Made by a program: the position numbers and the translations under genes. Under the pieces are notes generated by a model. That model made no database searches. It had not been told where the DNA came from and saw nothing but the letters and a program-made list of their open reading frames with translations. From Dermanyssus gallinae (lineage: Eukaryota; Arthropoda; Arachnida; Mesostigmata; Dermanyssidae): a DNA stretch of 64,000 nucleotides. Below, one piece after another: positions 34,460 through 45,085 of the stretch (positions are counted from its first letter, which is position 1; the number at the start of each line of letters is the position of its first letter). The stretch covers positions 62,001 through 126,000 of the forward strand of contig QVRM01006776.1 of assembly GCA_003439945.1 (NCBI GenBank), in the 5' to 3' direction.

Positions 34460-34800
34460 TCTCTCAATGCTTCCTTATCTTGTATTGACCAAAATGCAGG
34501 AGCATGTTATAGGAATCGGCGACAATATAGCAAAACTTCCTTCTTTTCTACAGACTATCGGGCTGGCTCAGGGGGACAATCTTAGTCTGCTTTTGCTTTC
34601 AGTGATTTTGATAAATCTAGTGAATGCGATTCAGCATTTCGACGACCTTGCAGTTTACGGTAAGAGCTGCTCCGAGATCCAGCAGGCATCCAGGCTGGCC
34701 TGCATCTACAGATCGCGGTTTCACCGTAAACCTAGCGAAGACGGTTTCGATGCTATTAGCTGTGCTCAGGTTGTCTCCCCAGAATCTTAACTTCAGTTCG
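34460..34800 (+). pseudogene. Non-LTR reverse transcriptase fragment (RTE/CR1-like)
   Basis: The plus frame from 34467 reads ...PSFLQTIGLAQGDNLSLLLLSV.LINLVNAI, then QHFDDLAVYGKSCSEIQQASRL. Near 34710 a frameshift moves the reading to GFTVNLAKTVSML. These are RT motifs B (GxxQGDxLSPLLF..xINDL) and C (YADDLxLYxKS; here the Tyr-Ala is replaced and DD lies at 34641-34646) and the following VNxxKTxxMxF. It is 5' and 3' truncated. The family could be RTE or CR1; this short stretch does not decide. Confidence 0.65.
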
Positions 34801-36280
34801 TATTTAGTTTTTTTTTTATGATTTTATTGTATATGCGATCCAACAAAGGTGAATTTACAGAAATATATATAGATATATATATATATATATATATACGTTT
34901 TTGCGTTTTTTGGTGTAGTGAAGTGTGAGCAAACCCCCACCTCCGTGAACTCGTGGCATCTACGTCGATGTTTGGATCGAAAATTCGACTAGATTTTCGG
35001 TCAGCCTTAGTTGGTGGCATGACAGCCATACACGAAATTGGGTTACGTAAAGTTATTTAGTACAACTTTCAGCGAAGACGAAGTGCATTCGAGTAAGTCG
35101 AAGTGCTTCCATCGACCATTGGCGATCAAGCCTTATCTCTGAGAAGCTTTTACGGATAGTACAAAAGACTATAAACTAGACATTTCAATCTGTAGGACAA
35201 ATTGCGTGAAGGCTACAATCGACGAAAACGGAAATATAGCATATGTAGCTCTGGAGTATTATGTTTAAATGCCTCTTTATGAGATCCTTCGAGACCACCT
35301 CGGTTTCACCAAAAACAAAAATCTGCTCGGTGAGCACCTCGTGGTTTGTCATAGAACGACAAAGACGCGCAGATCTTTCTGGGTCAAGTATTTTGAATGA
35401 AATTTGAAACCAGACTTATATACGTTATTATGATCATCTACTCAAGTCCCCGAGCTCGCAGTGGTCAGACGTTAGTGCGTCTCGATCCACAAAAGCGAAG
35501 CGCTAAGGGTCGCCTGGCAAGGTAACGGTTCTCGTCGTCTGCTCCCGGAGAGAAATTCTGCCTATAGAAAAAGGTAGTACAAGTAGTGACGAGCGATTAG
35601 AATACTACAGAATGTCTACCAAAAGATATCTATATTTAGACAAAGTACACTAGTAAATCACGTTTCGTGCGTGATGGTTCTCCCACCATGGCAATACGCC
35701 AGCCCACCGGGCTAAAAACGCTGACCTTTTACCGCTGCATACTAAGTCAAGCTAAAAAGCATGCGGCTTACTCACCTGACGTGCTTACTGTGCGATGTTA
35801 GCCTTATTTAGAGGAGAAGAAAAAGACGACTCGATTCACGCGAGCCGAAGTGAAGCTTCAAGAAGAAACAGAACAGCGATTTGGAGGTGGTGTGTCTCGA
35901 AGCATGAATCACACAGCTTCACAAAATTTACAGACACTTGTGCAATTTACGTCGAAGCCCAAATCATGGTTATACTTTGTCAGAAAACAAATTAAACAAC
36001 ACCTTTGCATACAGTCCTAGAAAGGGCATCAAAACTTGGTTAGGTGCCTGCGTACGTAGCGTTTCGTGATATACCGTTGTGCACACCACCTCCAATCGAC
36101 TCATGGCTGACAGACCTAATGTTATAGCAACGATCAATGTCAACGATTACGAGCGCCACTGTGAACGCTATTGTCATTATTATTCCCGCTAGTGCGGTGT
36201 CGCTCCTGTTTGGGCAAGCTGTTTGCCTATGGAAAGCACCGCCGCTGCAGAAGGCCAATACCAGGGGCGGCCCTGCCTGC
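34801..36280. other. Intergenic stretch, no gene seen
   Basis: Poly-T and a TA tract (34861-34895), otherwise anonymous. The minus frame 35029-34793 is mostly read through the TA tract. Confidence 0.5.
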
Positions 36281-37440
36281 CGTCAGCAGGAGAAATAGCT
36301 AGCTGAGCGTGAGGGTGGGCGGGCGGTTGGGCGCGGGGGAGGCGGAGGCGACCTACCATAGAAGCCGAACGAATAGCCAGCGAAACTAACACAAGCTACG
36401 ACCACAAAGCGCTCACGCTACGACGGCGGCAGGCAATCCAGTGTAGTGCTCACTCTCAAGCACCCTCATGTTGCTTTAGCCCTCTCCGTAACGGGATGAC
36501 TTCAATGGCCGCCTTCTCTCTTTGGGTTTCTCTATTTTCCGTTATTTTCCTCTCCTTCTTGCTTGCCTTGGTGCGCGCCCTCCATCTCTCTTTCTTTCCT
36601 ATCTTCTCTGTATTTGTGTTTTAGGTCCGAGAGACGTCGAGCTGAAACGCGAGTTGCTTTTGCCGGTCGAGTGCGCAAGAATGCCAATAGAAGTCGCGTC
36701 GCGTGCTCCAACTGGCGATCCTCGATGCCTCCTCGACCGACTTGCTCCGACCTTGCCAATGCCGTGGTTGCAGCAGCAGCAGCAGCAACACCAGCTTCTG
36801 GGAAAACATCGACATCAGCCATCGTGGTTGCTTTGGGCCGGGCAGCACGGCCCATAACCGAGCCGAGGCCGAAGCGGACAACAACTCGTTCCCTGCCGTC
36901 GCCGGCTCTTCTTCGGCCCGGGATCGAAGGTTGCTTTACAGAGACTTCTGCAGGCTAATGCTCCGATGAGATCGGACTTTGACCATGACATCGCAGAGAA
37001 TCACGCATCGAATATGAAGCTGAGGAGGACGACGATGCCAACCTCGTCGATGACGAACGAACGCGCGAACCATGTCTTGACCTTCTGTTTCGGGACTTCT
37101 TGCTGGCCTGCCGGGTTTTAGCCGTGTACTCGTTTCCCGTTTGTGTTGTCTCCCCGGCGCTGGTCAGGTGGTCAGTGTCCAGTGTCCAGACGTTTGCGAT
37201 CAATATCACACGAATGTAAACGTATACTATGGCAGATACACTCACGGATTGGCGTACACAGGGCCTAGCAGCACCCCCCTGAATAACCGCCCCTCAATCG
37301 CCGCCTCAGTGTCGTCTTCTGCTGCTGCTGCTGCCGCAATCGCAATAACATGCGGCTCGTGCAAGTCGCTATCCCGCACCTCAGCTAAGATTAACATCAA
37401 CCCGTACTCAATGCACAATGTAACCTCTGAGCGAACTTAG
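36281..37440. other. GC-rich island; candidate exon after a splice-acceptor-like site
   Basis: A long pyrimidine tract (36573-36620) ends in TGTTTTAG at 36617-36624, a good match to a 3' splice site. All three plus frames stay open for 70 or more codons downstream. Frame 36703-36966 is the most protein-like (NTSFWENIDISHRGCFGPGS, later RDRRLLYRDFCRLMLR) and stops at 36967. A CAG run (36770-36789) and GCT run (37318-37335) are included. Candidate exon or 5' UTR of a host gene on the plus strand; there is no known domain. Confidence 0.3.
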
Positions 37441-39021
37441 TGCCAAACCTAGGGCTACCATTCATTGCATGCAGCAATATAACTATTACCTTAACGGAAC
37501 ACCAACTGCCGTCGGCGTCTTCGGCTGGCCGCTAGCGTCGTAAAGACACTTGTGTCTTGCTTTCTTGTCTTAACGGTTAAGGCTTATCTGTTTCTGCCCT
37601 GAAGGATAAGGTTCTGGAGAAGCGCGTGTTTTCAAATATTTAGCTGTTTGCTACAATCGTCGTTGTGGGACTTGCATGGTTTAATAGTAATATATAGCAT
37701 ATGTAAGATATATTGCAAATAGAGCACAGCCCGACGAACAGTTGGTCACAATTGAAATTTCTCGTATCCATAGTTTTTCCGACAATTCATAGGCTATTGA
37801 AAAATAACAAATGATAAACATTTTGATCAGCATCATACTGATATTATATAGTTAATGTTATTTGGTGTACACTTCAAGTAACGCAACTGACCGCGGAACG
37901 CAGCCTCGATTCATGAAGTGTTGTGTCCTTTGTGTGTGTGAGGGTGGGGGGTATATGATGTAGTACCTCACCTGAAGGTGGTATACGCCTGCATCCTACA
38001 ACATGACTAAGAGGATAGCTTAGCTTAGCTAAAAGAACCCCAGTAGAGGGTCAGAGGTCCTCTACTTTGTCTCGCCTTCTTGCTTCTCCTGACTCTGTGC
38101 TTTTTTCACCTTTTTTGCTATTCGCCCTGTGTCTGTGTTCAGGACACTCATCGGTATTTTTTGGAGTATCATAGCAGGGTTTGTTGCGGTGGCATGAGTA
38201 AGGGGGGGGGGTTGCAAATGCTAGAGCAACTACGCACGCAGGTAAGATTTTGCTGGCGCTTCAAAAATCGACGTGTCAGCCCAGACGCGGTGCGTAGAAG
38301 CTCGTGATGCTGTTAGCTTGGCCAACGGCGTTGAAAAAGAAGAATAATGATGACCATGATGATGCCAGTGACGTTTGCTGGTATTATTGCTGGCCACGCA
38401 TGCCATCGTCGTCGTCCGTGAATCTTGGACCCCGCTGACTCTGCGCGGGCCCTGGAAACGGGGCTTGCTGACAACAAAGAACACCCGTTGCCGTTGTTGG
38501 TCTGTCGTCTCATACAGAGCCTCGGCAGAGCCTTCTACTGGAACAGAAATAGACAGATAGGTACATGCATGGCATCGTCCGGTCTAAGAGGCCAACCCAC
38601 GCACCAACCAACGGATGGAAAGCGCCTCTTGTAAAACTGGCTCCCACCGTTGTCCGTTACCACCGTCCACCGGCCTCCGTTTTCGCACCTGGCAACCGGC
38701 TGCACGCTCGCATCATCATAGGGCTTTCGGTCTGGGGAGAACGGCTTTCTGTTATTAGCTTTACTACATACAACGACTACTTCGATCTCTACTTTGAGTC
38801 TTGCTTCGAATATCGGCTCCACTTCGCTACTACTGCTACTACTACTCAGTCTTATTAAGCGACCTATTCCACGCAAAGTTAATGCCGCAGGCACTGGCGC
38901 CTGCTTAGCAGTCACCTCCGCCCATACGCAAAATTGTCCTATGGAACAATCGCGATAATAAGCAAAGCGCAGCTGTGGACAAGCGATCTTGCTGAGAGAT
39001 ATTAGCTTGCGCTAACAACGA
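37441..39021. other. Intergenic, with a moderately GC-rich part
   Basis: 37441-38200 is AT-rich and featureless apart from a G run near 38200. 38230-38870 is more GC-rich with competing frames (plus 38565-38858, minus 38915-38535) and a TAC repeat at about 38829-38846. No recognisable protein. Confidence 0.45.

Positions 39022-39104
<83 letters not shown>
39022..39104. repeat. Long TA microsatellite
   Basis: About 83 bp of TA with a single break near 39030; it abuts the LINE fragment that follows. Confidence 0.95.
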
Positions 39105-39105
<1 letters not shown>

Positions 39106-39118
39106 ATACCAATTAAAC

Positions 39119-39442
39119 CTACCTCGCAATGCCCAGGAATATCTCTGTATGAGTGCTAGACGTTGCAAAAGAAGGCCACGTTTCTCCTAGTAACCTTGTG
39201 ATGCACATTCCTAAGCGTTCGTCTCGCAGATAGAGGACTTCTCTAAGAGGAAGCCAATTTTGGCCGTAATGTTGCTTTTGGTGTCGTATTAGTAGTCTTC
39301 TGTTTATCCTGCATCTAAGTAATATTAGTGTCACAGCTTGTTTTTGTACCTTGTAAATGTTGCATACATTGAGTGGCTGGGACTGATTCAGTACAATCCC
39401 CATATGTGTCTCTATGTTTATATTTAGCCTGCGAATATTCAA
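39119..39442 (-). pseudogene. CR1-like retrotransposon fragment (post-RT region)
   Basis: The minus frame (107 codons) reads NIYKVQKQAVTLILLRCRIN, then HYGQNWLPLREVLYLRDERL and CITRLL. It corresponds to the segment after the RT in CR1/L2-type ORF2 (LxxxQKxAxRLI..., LxWLPLxxRxxxRxxxLxxxxL). No stop interrupts it over 107 codons, but both ends are truncated. It starts beside the TA tract. Confidence 0.55.
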
Positions 39443-39786
39443 AAATACGCGTAGTCGGGATATCTAAGTTAGATTAGCACATGGTGCTAAGAAGAGGAAA
39501 AAACAACAAAAAAACATATGTATTGGATGTTCCAGTGCTGCGTACACGGGCTTTACGAACTACACGACTATAATGTTGTAGTACACATAAGATACTGTAA
39601 ATAAAACGCACTTAAAAAAACACTAAAATATGAGTTCGAGGCTTTTGAATATGTGTCTAGTCTTGTCTTGAGACTGTGTGCTTACTTTGTTGGTGCATTA
39701 TTTGCTAGCATGGGGCGAACAAAATGACAGACCTGAAAGTTGTTTACGATAAAGATATATTCGAAATACCGCGTTACAGAGCTTTG

Positions 39787-39802
39787 TAGAAAATTACCTC
39801 TA
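39787..39802. repeat. SINE TSD, left
   Basis: TAGAAAATTACCTCTA, repeated exactly at 40103-40118. Confidence 0.9.
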
Positions 39803-40102
39803 GAATTAAAATTTTTTTTAAGGAGGATTGTTTTTAATTCTAGACTATCCTCCGTCCCCTACGGGCTTGGAACTCAACCTGAGGTATTTCTTCAAAGCAC
39901 CGAGAGCCGGACATGTTAAGATATCTAGGGTTTCCCTAACAGTCCTTGTGGCAGCATGGCCGCTGACCCTCAGCGGTATGGTTAGTCATCTAATCTCAAT
40001 GAGGATTGCTCAAAGAAAATTCGATCAACAACAGGGATCGAACCGGGGACCGATAGGTGACAACCATGACTAGCGCACTAATCCCCTAGACCACGCCGCT
40101 AC
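39803..40102 (-). mobile_element. tRNA-derived SINE, family 2
   Basis: A 300-bp insertion between perfect 16-bp target duplications. On the minus strand it begins TAGCGGCGTGGTCTAGGGGA (A box GTGGTCTAGGGGATTAGTG) and carries a B box GGTTCGATCCC about 50 bp further (around 40030-40040), as in tRNA genes. It ends in an A-rich tail (complement of TTTTTTTTA at 39812-39819). The head could derive from a tRNA with a long variable region; I could not assign the anticodon safely. It is distinct in sequence from the SINE at 15862-16056. Confidence 0.85.
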
Positions 40103-40118
40103 TAGAAAATTACCTCTA
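40103..40118. repeat. SINE TSD, right
   Basis: TAGAAAATTACCTCTA, identical to 39787-39802. Confidence 0.9.
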
Positions 40119-40689
40119 ACTAAGTCATAGTGAGGACGACATGAAAAATACGTCAACTGAATTATAGATAACGATGCGGGGGAAAAGTGACGAAGCTAGT
40201 AGGGCGAAACTAAACATATAACAATTGCTATGTACAAGTAAGCATCAATCATTTTAATGAATGAAAGAATGAAGGGATACATTTTTGACCTTTTCGTGAA
40301 GCCCCTATCAGGTTTTTGGGCTTGGCGCTGAAGAACAACAGCAGCCATGAGGTTCCGTAGGCACGAAAATAATGCGACCATCGGACAAACATGATGAGAT
40401 GGAGACTCAGAATTTTTATGCCCTGACGAAATAGTAGAACGGTACGCAACGACATGGTACAAAGCATGAGCAGACCACTTTGAGGTATCTCTTGTGGAAC
40501 GTTGAACGACTAAAATCAATGACACGTCTAAATGGGAAACCTTTTTATTAAATTCGCTGTTCCTCACGGATACATTTGTAACAAAACCAAACAATATTGT
40601 ATTCTTAAGCCACAAGGTCTATCATGTTTGCAGTCAACGTAGTTACGACCAGTAGGTGCAATCCACATCTGTCGCGACGGATCAACGTG
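40119..40689. other. Unclassified stretch with an anonymous ORF
   Basis: A 139-codon minus frame (40615-40196) starts at TTG and has ordinary composition (ILVVQRSTRDTSKWSAHALY), but no family is recognised and a 72-codon frame overlaps it. Treated as unproven. Confidence 0.35.
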
Positions 40690-41590
40690 CATAAGCCGAA
40701 GCAAACCCTTCATCTTCTTCCACCTCTTGGACGTCAAGGTCTTCTCTACCTACGAGAGTTGCTTTTTGGATTGATATATGAATGAAAAGTTTATATAATG
40801 GACTCTAAGCCCCAAGTATGGGAAGAAGTTTACGAGCTCTAACTTCTAACTTCGGCATACAATTTTGTGCCTAGCTGCCAGACAACTCCTGCGGCAAAAC
40901 TTCGACGGCATCATCCGCGTACGTTACGACAACAACATTTCTAAGAAGAAGTGGTTCTCTTAGAAGAGAACCACACACTTCAGCATGCCGAATTGAGCCG
41001 ATTAGACAGTAGCGGGGAGCGGGATGTCAATGGCCTTGACATAATCGACGCAGACTGCATACAGGGGAACCCTAATTTTTGCCCGTTTAACGTGCGATTG
41101 TAGCTTCTGCATCGAATCCAATGCACCTTGGGCCATCCTAACCCTAAATTAAGGCTCCAGCAGGAGAGCCTTCTTGACAGGTGAAAGCACAATTGCCATA
41201 ACCGTCCTTGAAAATATATTTTTAAGTGTGCGTTCCGATAAAATGACCCGATAAAGATTTGGATAATTTATATAATAATAGCCCTGGGGCGGTGCCAGGC
41301 CTAGGGTGTTTGCTCCTCCCCGACTATCTGGTTGAACGGCCTGGCCAACATTCCCGCGAAGACATCTGAAGATTCTACCCAGTGCGCGTGGTGGATTCTA
41401 TAAGGGCCACTGCTCTTCTTAAAAGCTACGCAGAATTGTTGCGACATCCTTGTACTCGAAAGGGGAATATATGAGGCGCTGTTGGTGAGCGAATACTTAA
41501 CCGCTGGCTCATACGTAGAGGCAATGGTGTCAGATATGACCGAAGCTAAATGCTGACTTGTTTTCCTCTGGGACATGTTATGCATGTTCC
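40690..41590 (-). pseudogene. Old copy of the 60761-64000 retrotransposon family
   Basis: Minus-strand frames line up in order with the RT of the right-edge element. KKSSGP...HAHWVES and FNQIV match KRKSSGP...YEHWIQS and FNEII. NLYRVILSERTLKNIF matches NLYRGVASERTLKKIF. PLYAVCVDYVKAIDI matches HLYAVFIDCVKAFDK. VVVVTYADDAVEV matches VVVMYADDIVV. LVNFFPYLGLRVHY matches FVNSFQYLGLRVHY. The YADD box is preserved, but the segment between the KAFDK and YADD motifs is mostly deleted, and several stops and frameshifts are present. This is the oldest of three family members here. Confidence 0.8.
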
Positions 41591-42665
41591 TCTTTCGTCG
41601 ATGTATAATGCAGCTTAGTATTGCCGATGTATACTGAAGCTTTAGTTCTGTCCTTTCAAAAACTCGAGCCTCCTCCTCGTCATCAAATTGAAGCCTGCTC
41701 TCTGCCAGCAGCTATTTGTACTCAGAACTATGTTGTCCATAGAGTTGTCTACGTTTTGAAATTCACTGAAGGTCGGGGTCAGGGTCTCTTGCTAAGCGTA
41801 AGAGCACCAAAACCTTACGACGTCTTAAGCGGCAGGTTCGCTTTCGACGAAAGTTCCGTTTGACTACCGCTGCCTTCACGGCAGCATATAGAGTGTAATT
41901 TCCTCGCATCCCTGATGATCCCAGAGCCTCGCATCCCTGATGTTTTTGAGATTCGTAAGATTATAGGATAGAGCGTTATTGGTACTTCTTCCATTCCGTG
42001 AATTATGTACGTTAGGACCCTTTAGTATACCTCGAATAGTCGAACAGTTTTTAAAATTTTAACTGATATATTGCGGCATGACGGGAAAGCTGTTGTGGCC
42101 ATGTTGAGACAACTATGGTCCAAAGCAGCCAAGGCATCTAGGCTGGTTCACCTTCCCGTCGGCTCTCGAAAATGTGCACGAGAAATGTGCAACACCACAC
42201 AGGCAAGTGACACATTGAACCTACCTTCACTGGCCATTTATCACAAGGCTGCAAACAAAACAATGCGTACTGTGCACCGCCTTTTTGAATTCAGTTAGTG
42301 CTAGAGTCGCCGGTTGACTTCCTGCACGACACATACTCCACTCCGTCTTGCCGACATTTAGCTCTAAGACGAAATATTCCCCTGGCAAAAAAATTGAAGG
42401 GGACTAATACAGCTGTCGGGGTCTATAATATGGACCTATGGCTCGAAGAACATAGCTAAAACAAATGTTTTAGACGTTTACACCTGTAATAATAATAATA
42501 GCAGTAATACCAGTAGAAGTAATAGCAATTCTGCCCATTTATTTTATTAACACCCAGCCAGGGTAAATGTGTTTATGTTACATCAAAATATTTCGAGACA
42601 ACCAACCATGTAGCGTTTTGCTAGTTCTGCTATGGACCGAACCGGACATACCGCGGCGTGGTATC
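41591..42665. other. Intergenic stretch, no gene seen
   Basis: Anonymous plus frames at 41621-41863 and 42071-42298. The word CCTCGCATCCCTGATG occurs twice around 41905-41942. Confidence 0.45.
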
Positions 42666-43481
42666 GATCACATTAGCTCCAGCACTGTCCGCATCGACAC
42701 TCATCTTGTGGTTTATTGAAACCCTCCACATTACATATAATGTGATGAAATCTGTGGGCTGCGGAGGCCATCGTGATATGTCGATCTCTCACCCCGCTAG
42801 CCCGCCACTCAATTCTGCAATTCTGCCCATTCGATAGCACATAGGCAAGTAGGTGGCTATATAATAATATAATAGCAAGGTCGACTGGTAAAGGAAGGCA
42901 AATAATACTGATGGTGCTCTGTTGTAGCAGTAGCAACAGCAAATTGTCCATTCGTCCAGATTCATAGCATCCTTCGTTAGGGGGAAATGTCTTTCTGGTC
43001 GTCGTCGTCGTCGTCGTTGTCAACGACAACAATAATAGATAGACGATACGGTTGACGGCTTGCCGTTCTATCGCTAATGCCATGTAGATTCATTCGTTTG
43101 CACAGCAAACGTTTCTATCTCGTAATTCCCCTACACCTCAGCCCTCGCAGCCGTGATTGTGCCTGCCCGTTTATCTATGTACGTGGCTGCTGGTTTCGCG
43201 TCCTTGTCAAGGGCAACGATCTTCTGTATCGTCCGCTGCTCAATGTTCAACTGTGTGCCTTTCCGCAACGTGGTTCTGGAAACTGAGATCTTGCTAGTAC
43301 GGCTACTGCTCGTGTTGTAGCCGCCACTAGCTCGCGTTGTCGTCATGAATGTCGACATTGTTGTCGTTGTTGGGTCACCCAAGCGCGATTTACGCGGAGA
43401 TTCATTTCACGAGTGTGCGAGGGCGTATCTGTATTTGTATATCTGTGTACGGCCACCATTCGTCTCTTTTTCTCTTTCTCC

Positions 43482-43545
<64 letters not shown>

Positions 43546-44700
43546 ATACCCCCTTGCTGATCCTTTTCTAGTTCAGCACGTTACTGGATGTGTGAGTGGC
43601 GTATGTGTGTTTGTCTATGCGCGACTCTGCGACGTGGCACCCGCAGCACAAGCAGTAGCAGAAGGAGGAGGACACGTGGAAGAAGGCGAACAGAAAGAAG
43701 ATTAGGGAAAACACACGGGGGGGGGCGGGGGTGGTGGGGATAGACGGACATACCGACCAACCGAGGAAGCGAGGAACGGAACGACGAGATGGGTGGCGGT
43801 GTAATCATAGCCCAAGGGCCCGCTGTGGCATTCCCTCCCTACCTAACGGCTGCTAGCTCCGAACCGACCACCAGAACGACGACGAATCCAGATCCAATCC
43901 AGTCTCCCGCAGAGTGGCGGATAACGGTCCGACCAACAGCCACTGACGGTAATAGCCGCAGCTGCAGCAAGCAGGCAAGTTGCCAAGCTGTCGACCGTAA
44001 GGTTTGTGCTTCGCCTGTTGCTGCACTCTTTGTTGTTGTTGTTGTTGTTGTTGTTATTGTTGTTGCTGTTGCTGTTGTTATTATTGTTCTTATTGTTGTA
44101 GTCGCCATCGTGCTTATTGGAGCTAATATTGTTATCGTTGTTGTTGTTGTCGTTGCTCCGGCTGCCGTCATGTCGTTGTTGCTGCACGTCACGAAAGAAA
44201 TGTGCGCAATTAAGTTAAGTATGCAAACGGTAGAGGACCTGCAACAGGATGACAGCTAAGCACGACCCAGCATGCCCCGTAGTAGTAGTAGTAGTAGTAG
44301 TAGGCCTCGTTGCGTTGGCAGTACTGCAATACAACTACTGCCTGACAAGAGAATGATGGGAGGCAGCGCGACAACGATGAAACTATACGCGTGGCAAGCA
44401 GGAAACGCCCTCTCACGCTCAAGCCCCGTCCGGCAAGCATACAGTCGTGTACAATCGTGCAGGGCGGAGGAGAAAGGGAAGAAAGGGGTACAGGGGAACT
44501 CGGAGGCGGGAAGTGGCATACCGCCACAGTCATTTTTCCTTCTCACAGCTCATCCGCCACCGGGCTTTCCCTCTACACTGGTGGTTGTTGTCTGTTAACA
44601 CTTTCGAGGATCAACGACGCATGTCAACCGAAAGCAAGCATACGGGAAAATAGGTGTCGATTTAGCTGTCCGCCGATTTAACTCTTCTGGTGTCAGGCGC
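42666..44700. other. GC-rich, triplet-repeat-rich region
   Basis: Contains GTC repeats (43000-43018), a TA tract (43483-43541), a G run (about 43718-43728), a long GTT-type repeat (44029-44165) and AGT repeats (44279-44303). These yield overlapping low-complexity frames on both strands (for example plus 43789-44259 and minus 43083-42673). I recognise no protein. Confidence 0.5.
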
Positions 44701-44929
44701 TGTACATGGCACAACCGAGGGCCCCAAATGGTTTCTGTCTATCTGGCTTGTTGAAAAGCAATATCTGTGCTCTTTTAGATGCCTAGTAATAACTACCGCC
44801 AGTACAATCATCATCAACGTCAAATTAATGAGCATCATCACCATCACCACAAGCAGCAGCAGCAGCGTCCTTGTCACCGTCATAATGCCAGGTAGTAGTA
44901 GTAGAAGTAATAGTCGAGTAGAAATTGTC

Positions 44930-45085
44930 GAGCCCGGTGGCGTGGTGAATGCATTCGTCTGCGCCTCGGAACCGGAGGAGACACAAAGGTGCGCGGGTTC
45001 GGGCCCCACCGCTGCACATTTGTATTTATGGGGGTCTGTCTATGAAGTAATGCGAAAAAAAGAAGCCCCGTGACTTTTTTAGTAA
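44930..45085 (+). mobile_element. tRNA-derived SINE, family 1, copy 2
   Basis: Shares its head with the 15862-16056 SINE: GAGCCCGGTGGCGTGGTG, then CGGAACCGGAGGAGACACA, B box GGTTCGGGCCCC (about 44996-45007), then TTGTATTTATGGGGGTCTGTCTATGAAG. It ends at a T run (about 45076-45081). No clear TSD was found, so the ends are approximate. The coding-looking minus frame over it (45164-44880) is a by-product of the repeat. Confidence 0.75.

Noticed and set aside
40196..40615. 139-codon minus frame
   Set aside because: No recognised family, TTG start and an overlapping frame; left as an anonymous stretch.
43789..44259. 156-codon frame with a Val-rich hydrophobic run resembling a membrane segment
   Set aside because: The hydrophobic run is a translated GTT repeat; minus-strand frames of similar length are poly-Thr and poly-Asn.
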